Shown piece by piece: positions 12,801-27,800 of a stretch of 64,000 nucleotides of DNA. The first letter of the stretch is position 1; every line of letters starts with the position of its first letter. The stretch lies in contig JAZBRI010000003.1 of the NCBI GenBank assembly GCA_036874045.1, positions 3,980,501 to 4,044,500 of the forward strand, in the 5' to 3' direction. Position numbers and translations under genes: made by a program. The stretch comes from Cymodocea nodosa (Eukaryota; Streptophyta; Magnoliopsida; Alismatales; Cymodoceaceae). Below the pieces are notes generated by a model. It was not told the DNA's origin. It did not search any database and was given only the letters and a program-made list of their open reading frames with translations.

Positions 12801-15800
12801 GGAACTCCTTATTTCAGATTCCAGCCAGTTCTAAGGAAAAAGAAAATGCAAGATTCTCCCAGCTATGGAACCTGATAATTACTGGTTTCCGTGAAGAAGA
12901 TCTTATTAACAACAGGTTCTACCATATGTTGGAATATAATGCTCATTAGAGGTGGAATTATTACTTTTGTGATTGACATTTTCATATGTTTGCAGAGAAA
13001 GAGACCTATTACTTGTTCCATACTGGGCTGATCGGGATCTTGATCTGATTCAGTGGCCACCCTTCCTTCTTGCTAGCAAGGTTTTGTACTTTGATTGTCT
13101 TGTATCGACATTGTTTAAACATTTCTGGAACCCTTAAGTGATTTAGTTTGTTTTGTGTGCTGATAGATACCTATAGCATTGGACATGGCTAAAGATAGTA
13201 ATGGTAAAGACCGTGAACTGAAGAAGAGGTTGCATGCTGATAGCTATATGCTTAGTGCTGTCTGTGAGTGCTATGCATCTTTCAGAAATATTGTCAAATA
13301 TATGGTTGAAGGGGAGCGGGAGAAAGAGTGAGCCCTGCCTTTCATGATATCCTACTTGAACTAATTTCTTTGACCAAACACAGATTTTCTGATGTAACTA
13401 ATAATATTGAACTTTTTAGTGTTATAAATGGAATATTTGCTGCGGTGGACAATCATATTGAGAAAGACACACTGACTACTGTCTGCAGTATGAGTGCTCT
13501 ACCAGGTCTCTATGAGCACTTTGTGAAGCTGATAAAATGCCTGGTAAATGATATATGATGATTTCATGGGTTTGTTTTAGTGGTGTGCAAGGATATGTTT
13601 GATTTTGTACTCACTTGTTTTGATTGTTCTTTCAATAAAAGTCAGTTTCACACTCTAATCCTTGTGTGGCCTTTTTAGATGAATAACAAACCTGAAGATA
13701 GGGATCAAGTTGTCATTCTCTTCCAGGATATGCTAGAGGTTGCAACAAGAGATATAATGGAGGAACAGTTTGCTGGGTAAATATTTATCAACTCACAGAT
13801 CCTTTATTACTTAATCATTACTGCAACATAAAATTTTGATTGCCTTAATTTTTGCTGCAGCTTTTTAGATTCAAACCATGGGGTATCATATGGAAGGTAT
13901 GAAGGGCAATGGATGACTCCACTTGACAAACAACATCAGTTGTTTGCGTCATCTGGTGCAATAAAATTTCCAGTACCAGAATCAGATGCTTGGACAGAGA
14001 AGGTGGATGCCGGATTTGGATTGTACATGTTTCATGGAAGATTGTGTTTCTTGTTCTCTAAGTTTATTATGCTGATTGTTCTCTATTCATGTGCAGATTA
14101 AAAGACTCAATCTCTTACTCACTGTCAAGGAATCTGCTATGGACGTTCCTGTCAACTTAGATGCTCGGAGGCGAATTGCATTCTTTACAAATTCTTTGTT
14201 CATGGATATGCCTGATGCTCCAAAAGTCCGCAACATGCTTTCATTTTCGTAAGGCACCTTATAATTCTTTCTTTCTTTTTCTTTTATGTAGTTACATTCA
14301 AAATTTCTTTTATCCAACGATTGAATGCATTTACTAGGCGATTTTCTTAATGCTCTCTATAGACTTTTCTTCCTATAGGTAATTTTTCTTGGTCATTATG
14401 GAGTTTTTCTGTGATGGTTAGAATGCTCTACTCTGTTTTGAAATTTTTTAATCCTCAATCAATATTTGTTGTTCTTTTTTTTATTTGTTTTTTTTAGAAG
14501 AGTTGTGTGTTTGCACTTTTGAAACATCCAAACAATATGCCAGTCACAAGATAAAAATACCAGTGAAAGAATTATTTGTGGAATACTGGATTACCTTGCA
14601 AAGAAGTTCAGGCTTGTTGTTTTGTTTGGGCTGATAATTTTGTTTATTGGAGGACTTGGAACAAGTTCTAGGTTTAAGCTAAATGGGTTGTGTAGTTTTT
14701 TGTTGTAAATATTCTGTACTTAATTACCGTATGTCAATCATTGTTGTAGCTATTCTTTCAGATGGTTGAACTTAATTTAGGTTTGATGTCTTGGTTCACC
14801 CAATTATTTATCTAAAAAAATGTTTGAAATCTTGCATGACCCAATCATTTGTTGTTTGAATGAATGGCTGGATGAACAAGACGGCTCCATGCTCTTTTCC
14901 CCTCGTATAGGGATTTGGTTGTGTTGTTTGAATTTTTCCTGCCAAAAAGATTGGATATGATGACATTATAGCAGCTGCAATTGATCCAGAGGGAATATTC
15001 AATTTCGGCACAAAACAGTGAAAATGGTAGCATAAAAGGACATCTTGGTTTTTTCTTTTAATCCAAGCACATAATACAATCCAACGTCACATTTTTGTAC
15101 AAAATTTGGTCTTTTGCTTTGATCGAAGTGCATAATACAATTTCATATTGAACATTAAATGAGAAATACAAAATAATTTACAGAAAGATATATTGATGCC
15201 ATTTCACTAAGCACCAGTGCTCCTTTGTAAACTAATGATTGTGGATTTCATACATCAAATTTTGGGTTATTTTTTACATTCATTGTGCATTGGTCTTAGT
15301 CTTGCACCCTTAAATATTGGCCAGGTTATACCATTCTTGCTATTTAGAACTATTGCTTGAAAATGCAGTGTCTTGACCCCTTACTACGAGGAAGATGTTC
15401 TTTTTTCACTTAATGAACTGGAGCATCAAAATGAAGATGGTGTTTCGATACTTTTCTATTTGCAGAAAATACACCCAGGTTATCTTGCATGCTTTTTTCT
15501 CAAAGTTCACAAATATTACAGGTTTTTTGTTGTTCCGTATTATATGTGCTTTAAGCCTTTGCTGTATTGGTAAAGTTGCTACATTATGACCTAGAGATGA
15601 TGGATTTGAAATCTTGGTGATAGCATGTGCATTAATTGGGGGGGGGGGGGGCAAGATTGCGTACAATTTGTTCTCTCTAGAGCATACATTTGTGGGAACT
15701 TTATTGTTTACTTTTTACTGTTTTTCATATTAAACGTGTTCTTTAGTGTAATATTTTTTGTCATTCAATTGATGTTTAGATGAGTGGACAAATTTTCTTG

Positions 15801-18800
15801 AGAGGGTGGGCATAAGTGAGGATGAAGTCCGGAATAATCCAGAACTGCATGAGGAGCAGCTACGCCTTTGGGCCTCATACAGAGGCCAGACTCTGACTAG
15901 AACAGGTTTATGAATCATGATATATTATTTTATTTTTTGGCGAGCACCTTTGTTCAATTATGCTATTTATTAGTATCAGGCTGGATCGCATGTCATTTCA
16001 ATATGCTTTGTATGCGCAGTTAGAGGTATGATGTACTATAGGAAAGCATTAGAGCTTCAGGCCTTCCTTGATATGGCCAAAGATGATGGTGAGATTGTGA
16101 AACAAACATTTATTTTTTCTACATTAATTTCAGCTGACATTTGCATGGTATTTCAGATCTTTTGGATGGATACAAGGCCATTGAAATATCATCCGAAGAA
16201 CATTCAAAAGTTGAAAGATCATTGTGGGCTCAATGTCAAGCTGTATCTGACATGAAGTTCACTTATGTAGTATCATGTCAGAAATATGGAATTCATAAAC
16301 GGTCTGGTGATCAGCGTGCTCAAGATATATTGCGACTCATGACAATGTATGCACAAAATGATTTTAGTTACTTTTTCATTTTTGAAGTTTCAGTTAACAG
16401 CAGGTTTTGTTAAGATAGCGGTTAAAAATATATATTTTATGATTTGATTCTGTTCTATTTTTTGTGTTATGCGGTACATGCAATTACGCTTTCCATCTAT
16501 TTTGGCATCCCGTGGTTTTCTTTTATTGTCAATCAGTGTTAGGTCAATTTCCAGTCAACATTAAAGAAACTCGAAAATAACTTAGAAAATATTGTTTCTC
16601 AATTTTATATTGAAAGCCTTTTTTTTTTCTACATAGATTATGCCATTATGGCAGTATTTGTTGTTTTAGACTTGTATAAGATTCTGCTTGTTGCTTATTT
16701 CACTGATGGTAATACTGTAATAGTCCTTTTGGTGACCTAAGCATTTTCTTATGTGATTTTCATAAAAGTTGTCCTTTTTTTTGATTTTGAAAGTTACACC
16801 CTACAACAGATATCCTTCCCTACGTGTGGCATATATTGATGAAGTTGAGAAGCCATCGAAAGAAAAATCTAAGAAGACCAACGATAAAGTGTATTATTCA
16901 GCTTTAGCGAAGGTGGCTTTGTACAAGCATGATGATGCGACTGAAGCAGTGCCGAACCTTGATCAGGTGAATATTTTATTTGTCCAGAGTTGTTTTTTTG
17001 GAACCAGTGGGGAACAGCATATTGTTACAACGAAATGAAGGATACAAATGGTTATCAAAAAGAAATGAAATGGAAAACAAAAGAACAATGATCCTGAGAC
17101 AGGATCAGAGAATGGGAAATATGAAAATGATGTTTTAGATTTGATGTGACATCAACAAAATCTGGGGGGAAGAAAGTGATCAATAGATAATCATGTAATA
17201 GGATCTCTTACACACCAGTCAATAATGAGTATCATCTCTTTAAGTTGGGGTTTGTGTAGTGAAGAGATAGGGAGAAAATTTTTCCTCCTATTTTCTATAT
17301 TTATGTCTTTAGAAATAGGAGGAGAAGATTTTCTGTCATCTCCTCTCATATTTAGAAAAAATACCTTTGTCCATTTTCCATCTCATTCCTTTGAAAACGC
17401 TAGAAAATGATATTAACTTATAATATAATAAATATATAGTAAGTAGCATATAATCATCAACGTAATTATAATAAATTGAAATGTAGTAATTATAATTATA
17501 ATAACAAATAACTTATTGTAGTTATAATATATTGGAATAAATGATAATGTTAATGCAATATCAATGAAGTATGATTATGATAATAAATAAATAATAATGT
17601 ATTATAATTATAATAGATTAAAATAAAAATAATGTTGAAGAATGATATTGGATTATAATACGTTAAAGTATAATAATGTTAATGCTACAAGAATAAATAA
17701 TTCGTAATTATATGTTAGGTCAACTTAATAATACGTTAAATAAGTAATCTTAATTCCAACATAATATAAATAATTCCAATACAACTTAATAATATTAAAT
17801 AATATGTTAACTTATTCCAGCACAATATATATAATATGTTAAATAGATAACATTGAGCGATAATATTTATTTAAAGTTATAAAATCTTTTTGAAATGGGT
17901 TTTTAATAGTTATGAGATATTGGTATTCCTAATGGAATTGGTAGAAGACAATTGGAACTTGCTCTAATCACTGATTCAATTTGTCAACCCCACTAGAACT
18001 CTTGCTTTGGAAATAGTGGCTCCTGAAGGTCATTTGGTCTCTTTTATGATGACTTTGAAGGACTTGCTCACACCTTTGGAGTTCCCTAACATTTTGTTTA
18101 GAGCTCTAGTTTAGGAAAATGAAGAATAAATGTTGACATTCTCTACAGAAAAAGTCTCCTAGCTCACTAGTGCTTTTAGTTGGACACTAGTGAGGCATTT
18201 CACCTCTTAACATTTGTCCATGTTTGACATCATGTTGTAGATAAAGAGGGTGGTCTCTTTTCAAGTTGATTTCTTCTTAGTGATGATTGATTCTAGGTAT
18301 ATACTGATGAAGTTCAATTCTAAAGAAGGTTTTGTCCAAGCTTATGTGAAAGATCATTGGTTGATTGAGGGTAAAGGGGTGCTTTTCACCTGTTGGTCTC
18401 CCTCTTTCTCTCCCAGGTTGGAATCTGCATGGGCACTAGTTTAGGTGTATCTCCTAAAGCTGTGGGTTCACCTCCAAGCTCTTGTTGATGTGAAGTCCAT
18501 GGTTGGTATGTTTAAGAGGTTTTTGTTTATGCACTAAGATATTTAGAGATTTAGTTGACTAGGCTTAATAGTTGTATGCGCTAAGATGGGCTTGTCAAAG
18601 TCCTCTTGAGAACCATCAAAATTAGGGACGACACTTAATTGATAAACCAACTGGTTGAATATGGACAAAGAGCCTAGATTTTGTTCTTCTTGTTTCAAGA
18701 TAGAACATCATACAGAGTAATGCTGGTAGGCAAGGAAACATTCGCACTTGTTGGAAGAAACTACTTGGGAGACAATCCCAATTGATGTCACTAATGAAGA

Positions 18801-21800
18801 ACGAAGGTAGCTACAGACTTTGAAGATAGATGAGATGAACATGGTCCGAATTGAAACAACTACAACTAGCAGCAGAGAGAAGACAATTGAAGGTCTGAAT
18901 GTCAAATAGGGCAAATGAACTTGGGTCTTTGACTGAAAAAGTAAAACAAGAAAACTAGCAAGGTTTCTTCTTCCAATAGTTAGGAGGACAGACCAATTGA
19001 AGTAGAACCTTTGCACAATGTTGATAGACAACACAATCAAGAACTAAGGATTACCTAGGTTGACATAGAAGAGGAGGCCTTAGAGCAATAATTGGTGATT
19101 GGAGATGTTCATAATACTGTAGATGGCTCTATTAATGAACGAGAGTGGGTAAGGTTGGGTGTGGAGACAAAATTTAAATACAAGTCAAAAGTAGAGGGAA
19201 CCCATTAATCAAAAAGACGTTTGTTCATGGCCGCTCCAAATCTTGTAGAGGGAACCCATTGATCAAAAAGACGTTTGTTCATGGCCACTCCAAATCTTGT
19301 AGAGGAAACAAGGGCAATAACATGTAGTTGGTGGCGGTTGTAGGGGATGACTCTTGCCTGGCATGTTCGAACACTTCCTATTAGACTTTTGTTGGAGATA
19401 TTCTTGAAATCCCTTGGTTACCATGAAGATTTTTGTTTAGAATTGTAGGTGCTTGGGGAGTAAGGCCTCTCAATTTTATATCAAAGTAAAATATATGAAA
19501 GTGAAATACATTTAGCTTTTTGGTCAAAACACAGTCATGTCTCTTGCCATGAATTAGAACAAAGTTCCACCTTCTAGATTACCTTATTGGATGGGAATAG
19601 TTCGCTTTTCATGATAGTCTATGCCTCTTGTAGTGTAGGTACTAGACGTCATCTATGGGAATAGCTTTAGGAGGTAAATGGTCGATTTCCTAAGTCTCTA
19701 TGGATCATCGATGGTAATTTCTATGTGGTCAAGTGAGCAAAGGATGTCATTTCTTGTGGCACTTTTAAACAAGTGGGAGAGAGATTTCAATGATACGATT
19801 CATGATATAGGCTTGAAGGAACCCTTTTTTCCTGGCAAGCTTCTTTCTTGGTGTAACAATCAAGGTGGTAAAGGTAGACAATATGGAAGATTGGATAGAA
19901 CCTTGATGAACAATAATGGTAATTCTCATTGGATAATTCTGGTTAAGTTCCAAACCCAGATTCATTTAGATCACTCCTTGACGATATTGTCTCTTACAAT
20001 TGATTAGTGGTTAGGAGTTGCACCTTTTTGTGTCCAAGGAATGTAGACCTGCTTGATGATTTGAAGGAGGTTTCTTTTATTTGGAACAATATACATATTC
20101 ATTGCCCCATAAAGAGAATGGGCAGGAAATTGTTAGCCTTGAAGAATCACCTCAAATGCTAGAATAAACAGAAATTTGGAGATATAGATCGAGCAAGTAA
20201 CCGATTAATGTAAGAAATTTTGGTGTACTGAAAATGAGCTCTAGAAGTGCGTGAATGAAGAGGCTTTTCCCCCATTACAATAGTTGAAGTCTTCCTTGGT
20301 TATAGGAAATCAGCAAAAGGATATTTTCTTTACACAGATGGCTGATATTAAAGGTCTGGTTGAAGGAGATAAGAATTCAACTTATTTCCTCAAGGCAATC
20401 AACAAAAGAAAGCAAGTGAATTGGTTAGGTGTGCTTATGGTCGATAATAGATTCAACTCGTTGGATGTAGTGAGTGACAACGGAAAATATTTCTTTACCA
20501 ATCTTTGCATGATGGAGGGTTCGCAAGGTGCTAGTTACCTTGTTCAAAACATCGTGGAGTTAATGAGTGCAAATGACAATGAACTCTTCAACAATGTCCC
20601 TAATCGAAAGGAGATTAATGATGCTTTTTCCATTGATAATGATCATACCCCTAGCCCTGATGGATTTACAACTGAATTTTGTTAGTTGTGTTGTGATATT
20701 ATTATAGATGACTTAATATAGGTAGTCTAACAATTTTTCTAGGGTTATAGGTTAGATGACTCTTAGATGGCTACCTTTCTTGCATTGATCCGCAAAAAGG
20801 AGGATCCAAGTAATTTTTAGGATCTTAGGCTAATCAGCCTCTACAATGTCAAATATAAAGTTATATCAAAAATTTTGTCTTAAATAGTGGTGGGCTTGCT
20901 TCTAAAAATTATATCTCCCTTGCAAGGAGCTTTTGTGGCAAGTAGAAGTATTGTTGACAATGTAGCCCTAGCTCAAGGATTCAAAGGGGGAAATATCATC
21001 CTCAACCTAGATATGAAAATCAGAGGCAATTGGACAAGTTTTGGCTATGTTCAGGTTTTCTCTTGCTAGCATTGAATTACTTAAGAAACGTATTGAATAC
21101 AATAGTTTCTCTATAGTGATTAATGGGAAGACTTCCAATTTTTTTGGAGCTTCAAGAGGCTTGCAACAATGCAATCCACTCTGACCATACCTCTTCATTA
21201 TTATGGAGGAAGTGCTAAGTTGAGGGCTTTGGAATTTGATCTCATCAAGTAGGTTAACCCTCTACCCTCTACAATTTAGGCAAACATAGCACAAGAGTCT
21301 CCCATGTTTATGTTAGTCATGCTATTCTATTCTTGAATGGTATTAAAAATGGTCTCAAAAGTGTTTTTGACCTTCTACAAGAATGTCAATGTTTCTCAAG
21401 GTAGAAGTCAACCTAAACAAGAGTTTTTAGGTGGTACCTAAGAATTTATCCTACCAGAGAGAAGGCATGATCCATGAGCTTATGAGTTTCCAATGGGGGA
21501 ATTTCCCTTATCAATATTTAAAGGTAAATCCAAACATATATTTTTTGAGGTCCTAGTGCAAAAGATCCAAAGCAAATTGGTGGGATGGAAGAGTAAGCTT
21601 CTCTTCCCTAAGGCCAAGATCACTCTTTTAAAACATGTGTTTTCCAATTTGCCTATCTATCTTATGAGTGCATTTAACATTCCAATGGGGTTTCTTGATA
21701 GAATTCAGCCTATGTTTGCTAGCTTTCTATGGGGAAAAGATAAATCTCATTAGATTAAAGGGAGCAATATCACAAAGCCGTTAGAGGAAGGTGGCTTGGG

Positions 21801-24800
21801 CATGAGAGATCTTAAAGAGTTCATGTTGACAATAAGAATGAAAATGACTTGGAGGCTAATCAAAAACAAAACTTCGTGGGCTGAAGTCATCATTGAGAAA
21901 TATGGTATTCCCGTTGATAAACAAGCCCAAAGCGAGTTGGCTAGATGGAAATCACTATGTATTGCCTAGAGATACATATGTCTACTACATGGATGGGGGG
22001 AATAGACGATGCCAACTTTTGGTATGATTGGTGGCTTCCCTTTGGGTTGATTTCAAGCTTGATCAAAGTGGGGGCTAAATTAGAGTAAGTGATAGTTGCT
22101 TAGGTAGCAATCAATTGAAATGTTTTAAATTATATCTACCTTCCTAGCCATCTCATTGATGAGATACATCAACATGTAGGCCTACATATGGATTCTATAG
22201 ACAACTTTATCTATATTGGAACATCAGATGGGGATCTATTGGTTAAATCCGTATGGGATTCCATTAGGAAACGTAATAGCCCAACAAGATGAAATTGATT
22301 CATACCTACCAAGATCTCCTTCTTACTTTGGCATCTCTTTCACTTTGTCCTTTTGATAGAGGTCCATGCCAAGAAAAGGGGATACCATATGGCATCAACA
22401 TGCCTATGTTGTAGAATCCAACTACTGGAAGACTTAGAATATCATCCCCACTTTAATGGAGAGTGGGCAATCTAATGCAGAGCGTGGGAAATAGGAAGCT
22501 CTACCAACCAACAAGAATTTTAGCTTGTCCACAATTCCTTGTTTTAGAAGGGCAAGCTTCTTGCCAAGAATTCCCTAAAATTCTTAGTGGCTAAGATTCT
22601 CTGGGAATGCTCAAGGGAATGTTGTTCTATGATACATGGGAATGGTGGAAGATCATCCTTTGCTAACATCAAGGCCAAGGTTGAGTCCTCCTTGGATACA
22701 TTTCATGAGACCCATGTCAAGGTTAAACACTATTTAGATGAGGTTTTGCTTTTGTCAAGACTAGTATTTAAAATCTTAGATGCTAGACTCCAACAAACTT
22801 ATTGGTTTGCTTGGGAAAGCCCCTTCAAATGAGATTCAAACTTGATATGGTTGGTGTGGTAAGCATGAGTGGGAAAGCCTCAGGTGGTGGAATTATTTGC
22901 AACGAAGAAAGGGAGATGATTGTCATCTTCTTTAATCCTTATGTTCAGCTGAATGTGGTGATGGTGGAATTCCATGCCATGCTCAATGGAGTATTTGTTG
23001 GAAATAACTTGGGTATCCTTCTAGATAGAATTTGATTCCTCTACTCGCATCGAGGGTTTGAGTAACAATCATTGTATATCTTTGGAGAAGTAATGCCACT
23101 CTAGTCCACTTTGACAAGTTGAGTCAACCAAGCACACTTCCTTAGACATGTGCATCAAGAAGCCAACCATCTAGCTGATATGTTGGCTAAGCTGGGACTA
23201 AATAGCAACCAAAGATGCCTCTATCATTTGGCAACAGATCTTCTAAGAGAGGCTTATCAATGGTGACATCTAGATAAATTAGGGGTTCCTAATGGGACCT
23301 CTTAGTTTAGCATCCTATCCTGTAACTTTGTTCCTCCTTGATTGGGTCCCCACCCCATAATAAATTGGGGTTTTTATATTTAAAAAAAATTAGGGGAATT
23401 TTATTAAAAAAAGTGCTGCAGTTCTGACAAGTACATGCAGTGCAGTCTACGCCAAGGATGGAAATGACGATCTTGTTTAATGGAGTCCTTACTCTATAAG
23501 CTTCCCATCAGTTAATTATATGTTAAATAAAATAAATTGAAATCCGCAATTTAAAATAATTTTGAAATCAGTATTTAACAGGACAAAATTACTGAACTGT
23601 GTTAGATGCTTATGATCTTGTGCTTGTTCACTTTCAGGCTTTTCTTTTTTCATCCTGTAATCTTCTACAGTCATGAATTCCATCCAGTCTTTCTTTTTCA
23701 CTGTCCACTTCAAGAATCTTGAAAGGCTGATTAATACAAATCAATCACTTTGCTCTGAAGATCATCTCTTTCACTTTAGTATACCATGGGATTTAGAAAT
23801 TCCCTTACTTTGTGTAGACGTTGATCGAAATGCATGTTCAATTTCTTATCTAGTATTACACTATAGGCCCATATTCACTTTATTCCCAAAATTATCATTA
23901 ATAGGAAGCTTGGTTTTTCCAGTTGCTTGTGAAATATGGCTTATAATTGGTTTTTTGTCTGTATAAGCGAATCTCAGCAATTGAGATATTAGGTGGGAAG
24001 CACTCAAACAATCTTCCATGATGTCTTGAAAGGACATTGATACCCTGGGTTTTACCGCAAATTTCCCTTGCTTCTCGTTAGCCCATGGAGAGACGCCAAA
24101 ATTGAAAAACAAAAGCACCTTTAAGAATAGCTTTCATGCCTTAAAAGATTGTGGTGTAAGGATAGTTGTTGCAAATCTTGGTACACCACATATAACAAGT
24201 TCTTTCTTGTTTGAAACTTTGAGAAAATAGTCATGAACATGGGTGTGCCAGTAGATGAAGTTTTTTTCCTTCAAATTCTAATAACCTTTTTGAAATTCTT
24301 GAATTTTACAATATCCTCTCGTGTTGTGATCAAGGCAATGAGTTCCACATGGTGACCGAATATGATAACAACAATAATCTGAGTCATCATCTTATTATGT
24401 GGGATATGGTGTCGAAATATAGTGGGATATTTTTCCATTGACTTCTTTCCTGCAAGAACATAATGTGTTGTCCTTACCTCCACAATTTCTATCCCAAGAA
24501 GATTTGTGTCGTCCTGTCCAAGCAAGTTGGCATTTTTCTATTCACGTGCAGTTTCATTGGTGTTAAGGAAGAAGTCTCCTTTTGGACAATTTACTGTGAT
24601 GTCAAGCCAGCTTCTTTATCTTCATCTGTCCATCCGTCAGTGATCTATGTCGTCCCATATCTCTTCCAATGTATCATGTATTATTTTCTCAAGTTAAAGA
24701 CATTTCCATTTTTTTTTTTTTTTAAAATAAGGGCTTGCTTATACAGTGGTAAGAAGGTAGCATATGTCCCCTTCCATGACATATAATGACCTCATATAAA

Positions 24801-27800
24801 ACATCTATTTCAATGACAACCCACATTGCTTTATGGCATTAGTAAACAATTAATCAAGGAATTCTTTTTATTGCTTCTTAAAGTGATCTTCCAAGATGGT
24901 TTTCTTTAATTCATTTGCTCTTCTATTCATCAGAAATTGAGCAAGGTTCTTTCAGCGTAATGCCTCAAGTTGCTGGACTTCCGGTCAAGTTCATGCTTGC
25001 AGTACTTGGATATAGATATAGATATGTAGACAGAGATTGACAAATATCATGAAACCTCTCATGGGGACGATCCCGTTTTTCTTACCCTTATTTACTGCTA
25101 ATTTTGTCCTTGCTCTTCTCCTTGCCATAATGTTTACTTAAATTTGTTGTATACTGGACGTGATGATTTCAGTTTGTATTGACATTCTTTGCATAGTATG
25201 CCCATTTAGGAGGGATTTGTGCATTTGGAATCTGACAGAATTAAAAATTTTTTCCGTTAGATTCTGAGTCATGACATATTTGTGTATTTTGAAATTTAAA
25301 TTCCTTTAGAATTTGAATTTAAATCATGTGTAAAGATTGAAAAAATGAATTTATAACTTAAAAGGTTGGAATTCATTTTAAAAAAGATCGCTCGCTTACC
25401 TTTGACTGTTGAATTATATATTGTTAATATTTTTTATTTAATTAATTATTTTAATATTATTTTTATTAAAAATAAAATATTAATTATTTTATTATTATTA
25501 ATATTATTTAATTTTATAATATTAAAATCATAAATATTATTTAATTTAATTATTATTATTATTATATTTATTTTTTTTATTATATTATTTAATATATAAT
25601 ATCAAAATTTCAAAAATTATATAATTTTCTTAACTTTCCGTGGCTAACACAAACGAAGTCTTAAAAGTCATTTATGGTTAACAGAATGTTCAGAATTATA
25701 TTTTTTTATAATCAAAGTATTTCAATAATTATTTATTATTTACTTTCATTTATTCACTTCATAATAATTATATTTTTAAAAAAGTTATTTATTATTACAT
25801 TTCGAGGAATATAGAATTTATAATTAAACTTTTGTTGTTTTAAACATGTATTATAACTAAAAAGTTATCAATTTTTGTAATTTTTGATTTATTTTATATA
25901 ATGATATACTTAATTAATTGATAAATGATATATAAACATTTAATTTAATAATATATTCATTTATTAATGTAAATAATTCATTTCTTGATTAATTACATTT
26001 TTACTGATTAATTTAATTCATTAATTAACTTTATTAAAAATCAATTATGTTCAATTCCCTTCAATTCTGTCATGTGCACAAATACTTAAATTTCAATTTC
26101 TGTCAAATTCCTGAACGTGCACAAACACCTAGATTTTGAATTCTTTCCATCAAATTCCGTTAGAATTCAAATTCTGCGGAATTTAAATTCTAGGTGCACA
26201 AACAGACCTTTAGTCATCATGTTTCAATATTGGGTTTTCTTCACCTTGAAACATAAATCCTTTGTTGCTGTGTCTCTGCAATTATTTCATGTATAATTTC
26301 TTTCTGATGGTTCTTCTGTCTCTTTTGAGCAATGGTTTCTTTGTGGTTAGGTTATTTATAGGATCAAGCTCCCTGGCCCTGCAATATTAGGTGAAGGAAA
26401 GCCTGAAAATCAGAACCATGCAATTATATTTACACGTGGTGAAGGTCTGCAAGCGATCGATATGAATCAGGTGGCATATTCATGATAGAATTTTGAATCA
26501 TCTACTTTCTTGGTTTTGTGTTAGTGATATCTTTATTTCTTTCAGGATAACTACATGGAAGAGGCGTTGAAAGTGAGAAACTTGCTGCAGGAATTTCTGA
26601 AGAAACATGAAGGGAGCCGACCTTCTATCCTTGGAGTCAGGGAACATATATTTACTGGAAGGTGAGCTTATTAATAATAGCAAGGGATTTTGACTAAAAG
26701 TACTATTTTAATTGCAATTCGTAATAATTCAGGATTTTCCATGTAGTGTATCTTCTCTCGCATGGTTTATGTCACACCAAGAAACTAGTTTTGTGACTAT
26801 TGGACAAAGGCTCCTTGCCAACCCTCTAAGGTAAGTTCCTTGTTTTGATGTTATAAACCGAATAGTAAATATTAATGCATAGACTAACATAGTTGCTTGC
26901 TCAAAATTCATGGAATGAATTTTTCTAATTTTACTTGGAAATCTTCTTTATTTACATTTTATGTTTATTTTTATGATTTTATCTATAGTTATCAATTTTT
27001 GTTAGGTGTTTGGTTATTTTTTATTCTGTCAATGTGTTGGTTGCATTTGAGGATGGATTCTATAGAGACTAAAAATCCATTTTTCATTGGGTGAGTTAGA
27101 TGTGGATAGAATGTTTCTTTTTTTTTTGGGAGTGTAATAATTCTTATTTTGTTTCCAAAGCCTAAAAATGTCTTGAATCCATTTATACTTATAAATGGAA
27201 TTTATTTTGAAAGAAGCTATTTTACTCTATTCTTGAATTTGTTTTTGCATCAAGATTTTTTGTTCTAAAGAAATTATCTTTGATACTATTATTCTTAGGA
27301 GGCCAAAGAATGCATCTGTTATGAGTGGAGAATTAATTAGTATTGAAGGAATTAGAAAAAGTAAAAAAAATTCTAAAATTACTTGATTAGGAATTATGAG
27401 AAAAGATTTAAATTTAAAAGTTTATGTGTAGATAAATATACATGAAAGAAAATTATTCATATGACCAAGCTCACATAGTGATATTGTGCTTGAATTGTTG
27501 CTATAAGTATATAAATTAAAATCAATTGGTGGGTGCAAATTGAAAAAAATTTCAAAAATTAGAAAGAGATTCTTCTTGTTCTGACTTTTGTTATGTGCTA
27601 CTGATGTTTTCCCCACCTTTCTACTTTTTATTTGAAATTTATTTTCACTGATTTCCCTAGTTGCACATGCTAGCACTTTTTTTTTTGTGTATCTCACAAA
27701 GTTTATCATGTGTAAGTGATATTTTTATTCCTTTTGCTAGAATATATGTAAATAAGTGGATATCCAGTTAGGAGTTTGAATGGATATCCATATATTTATT

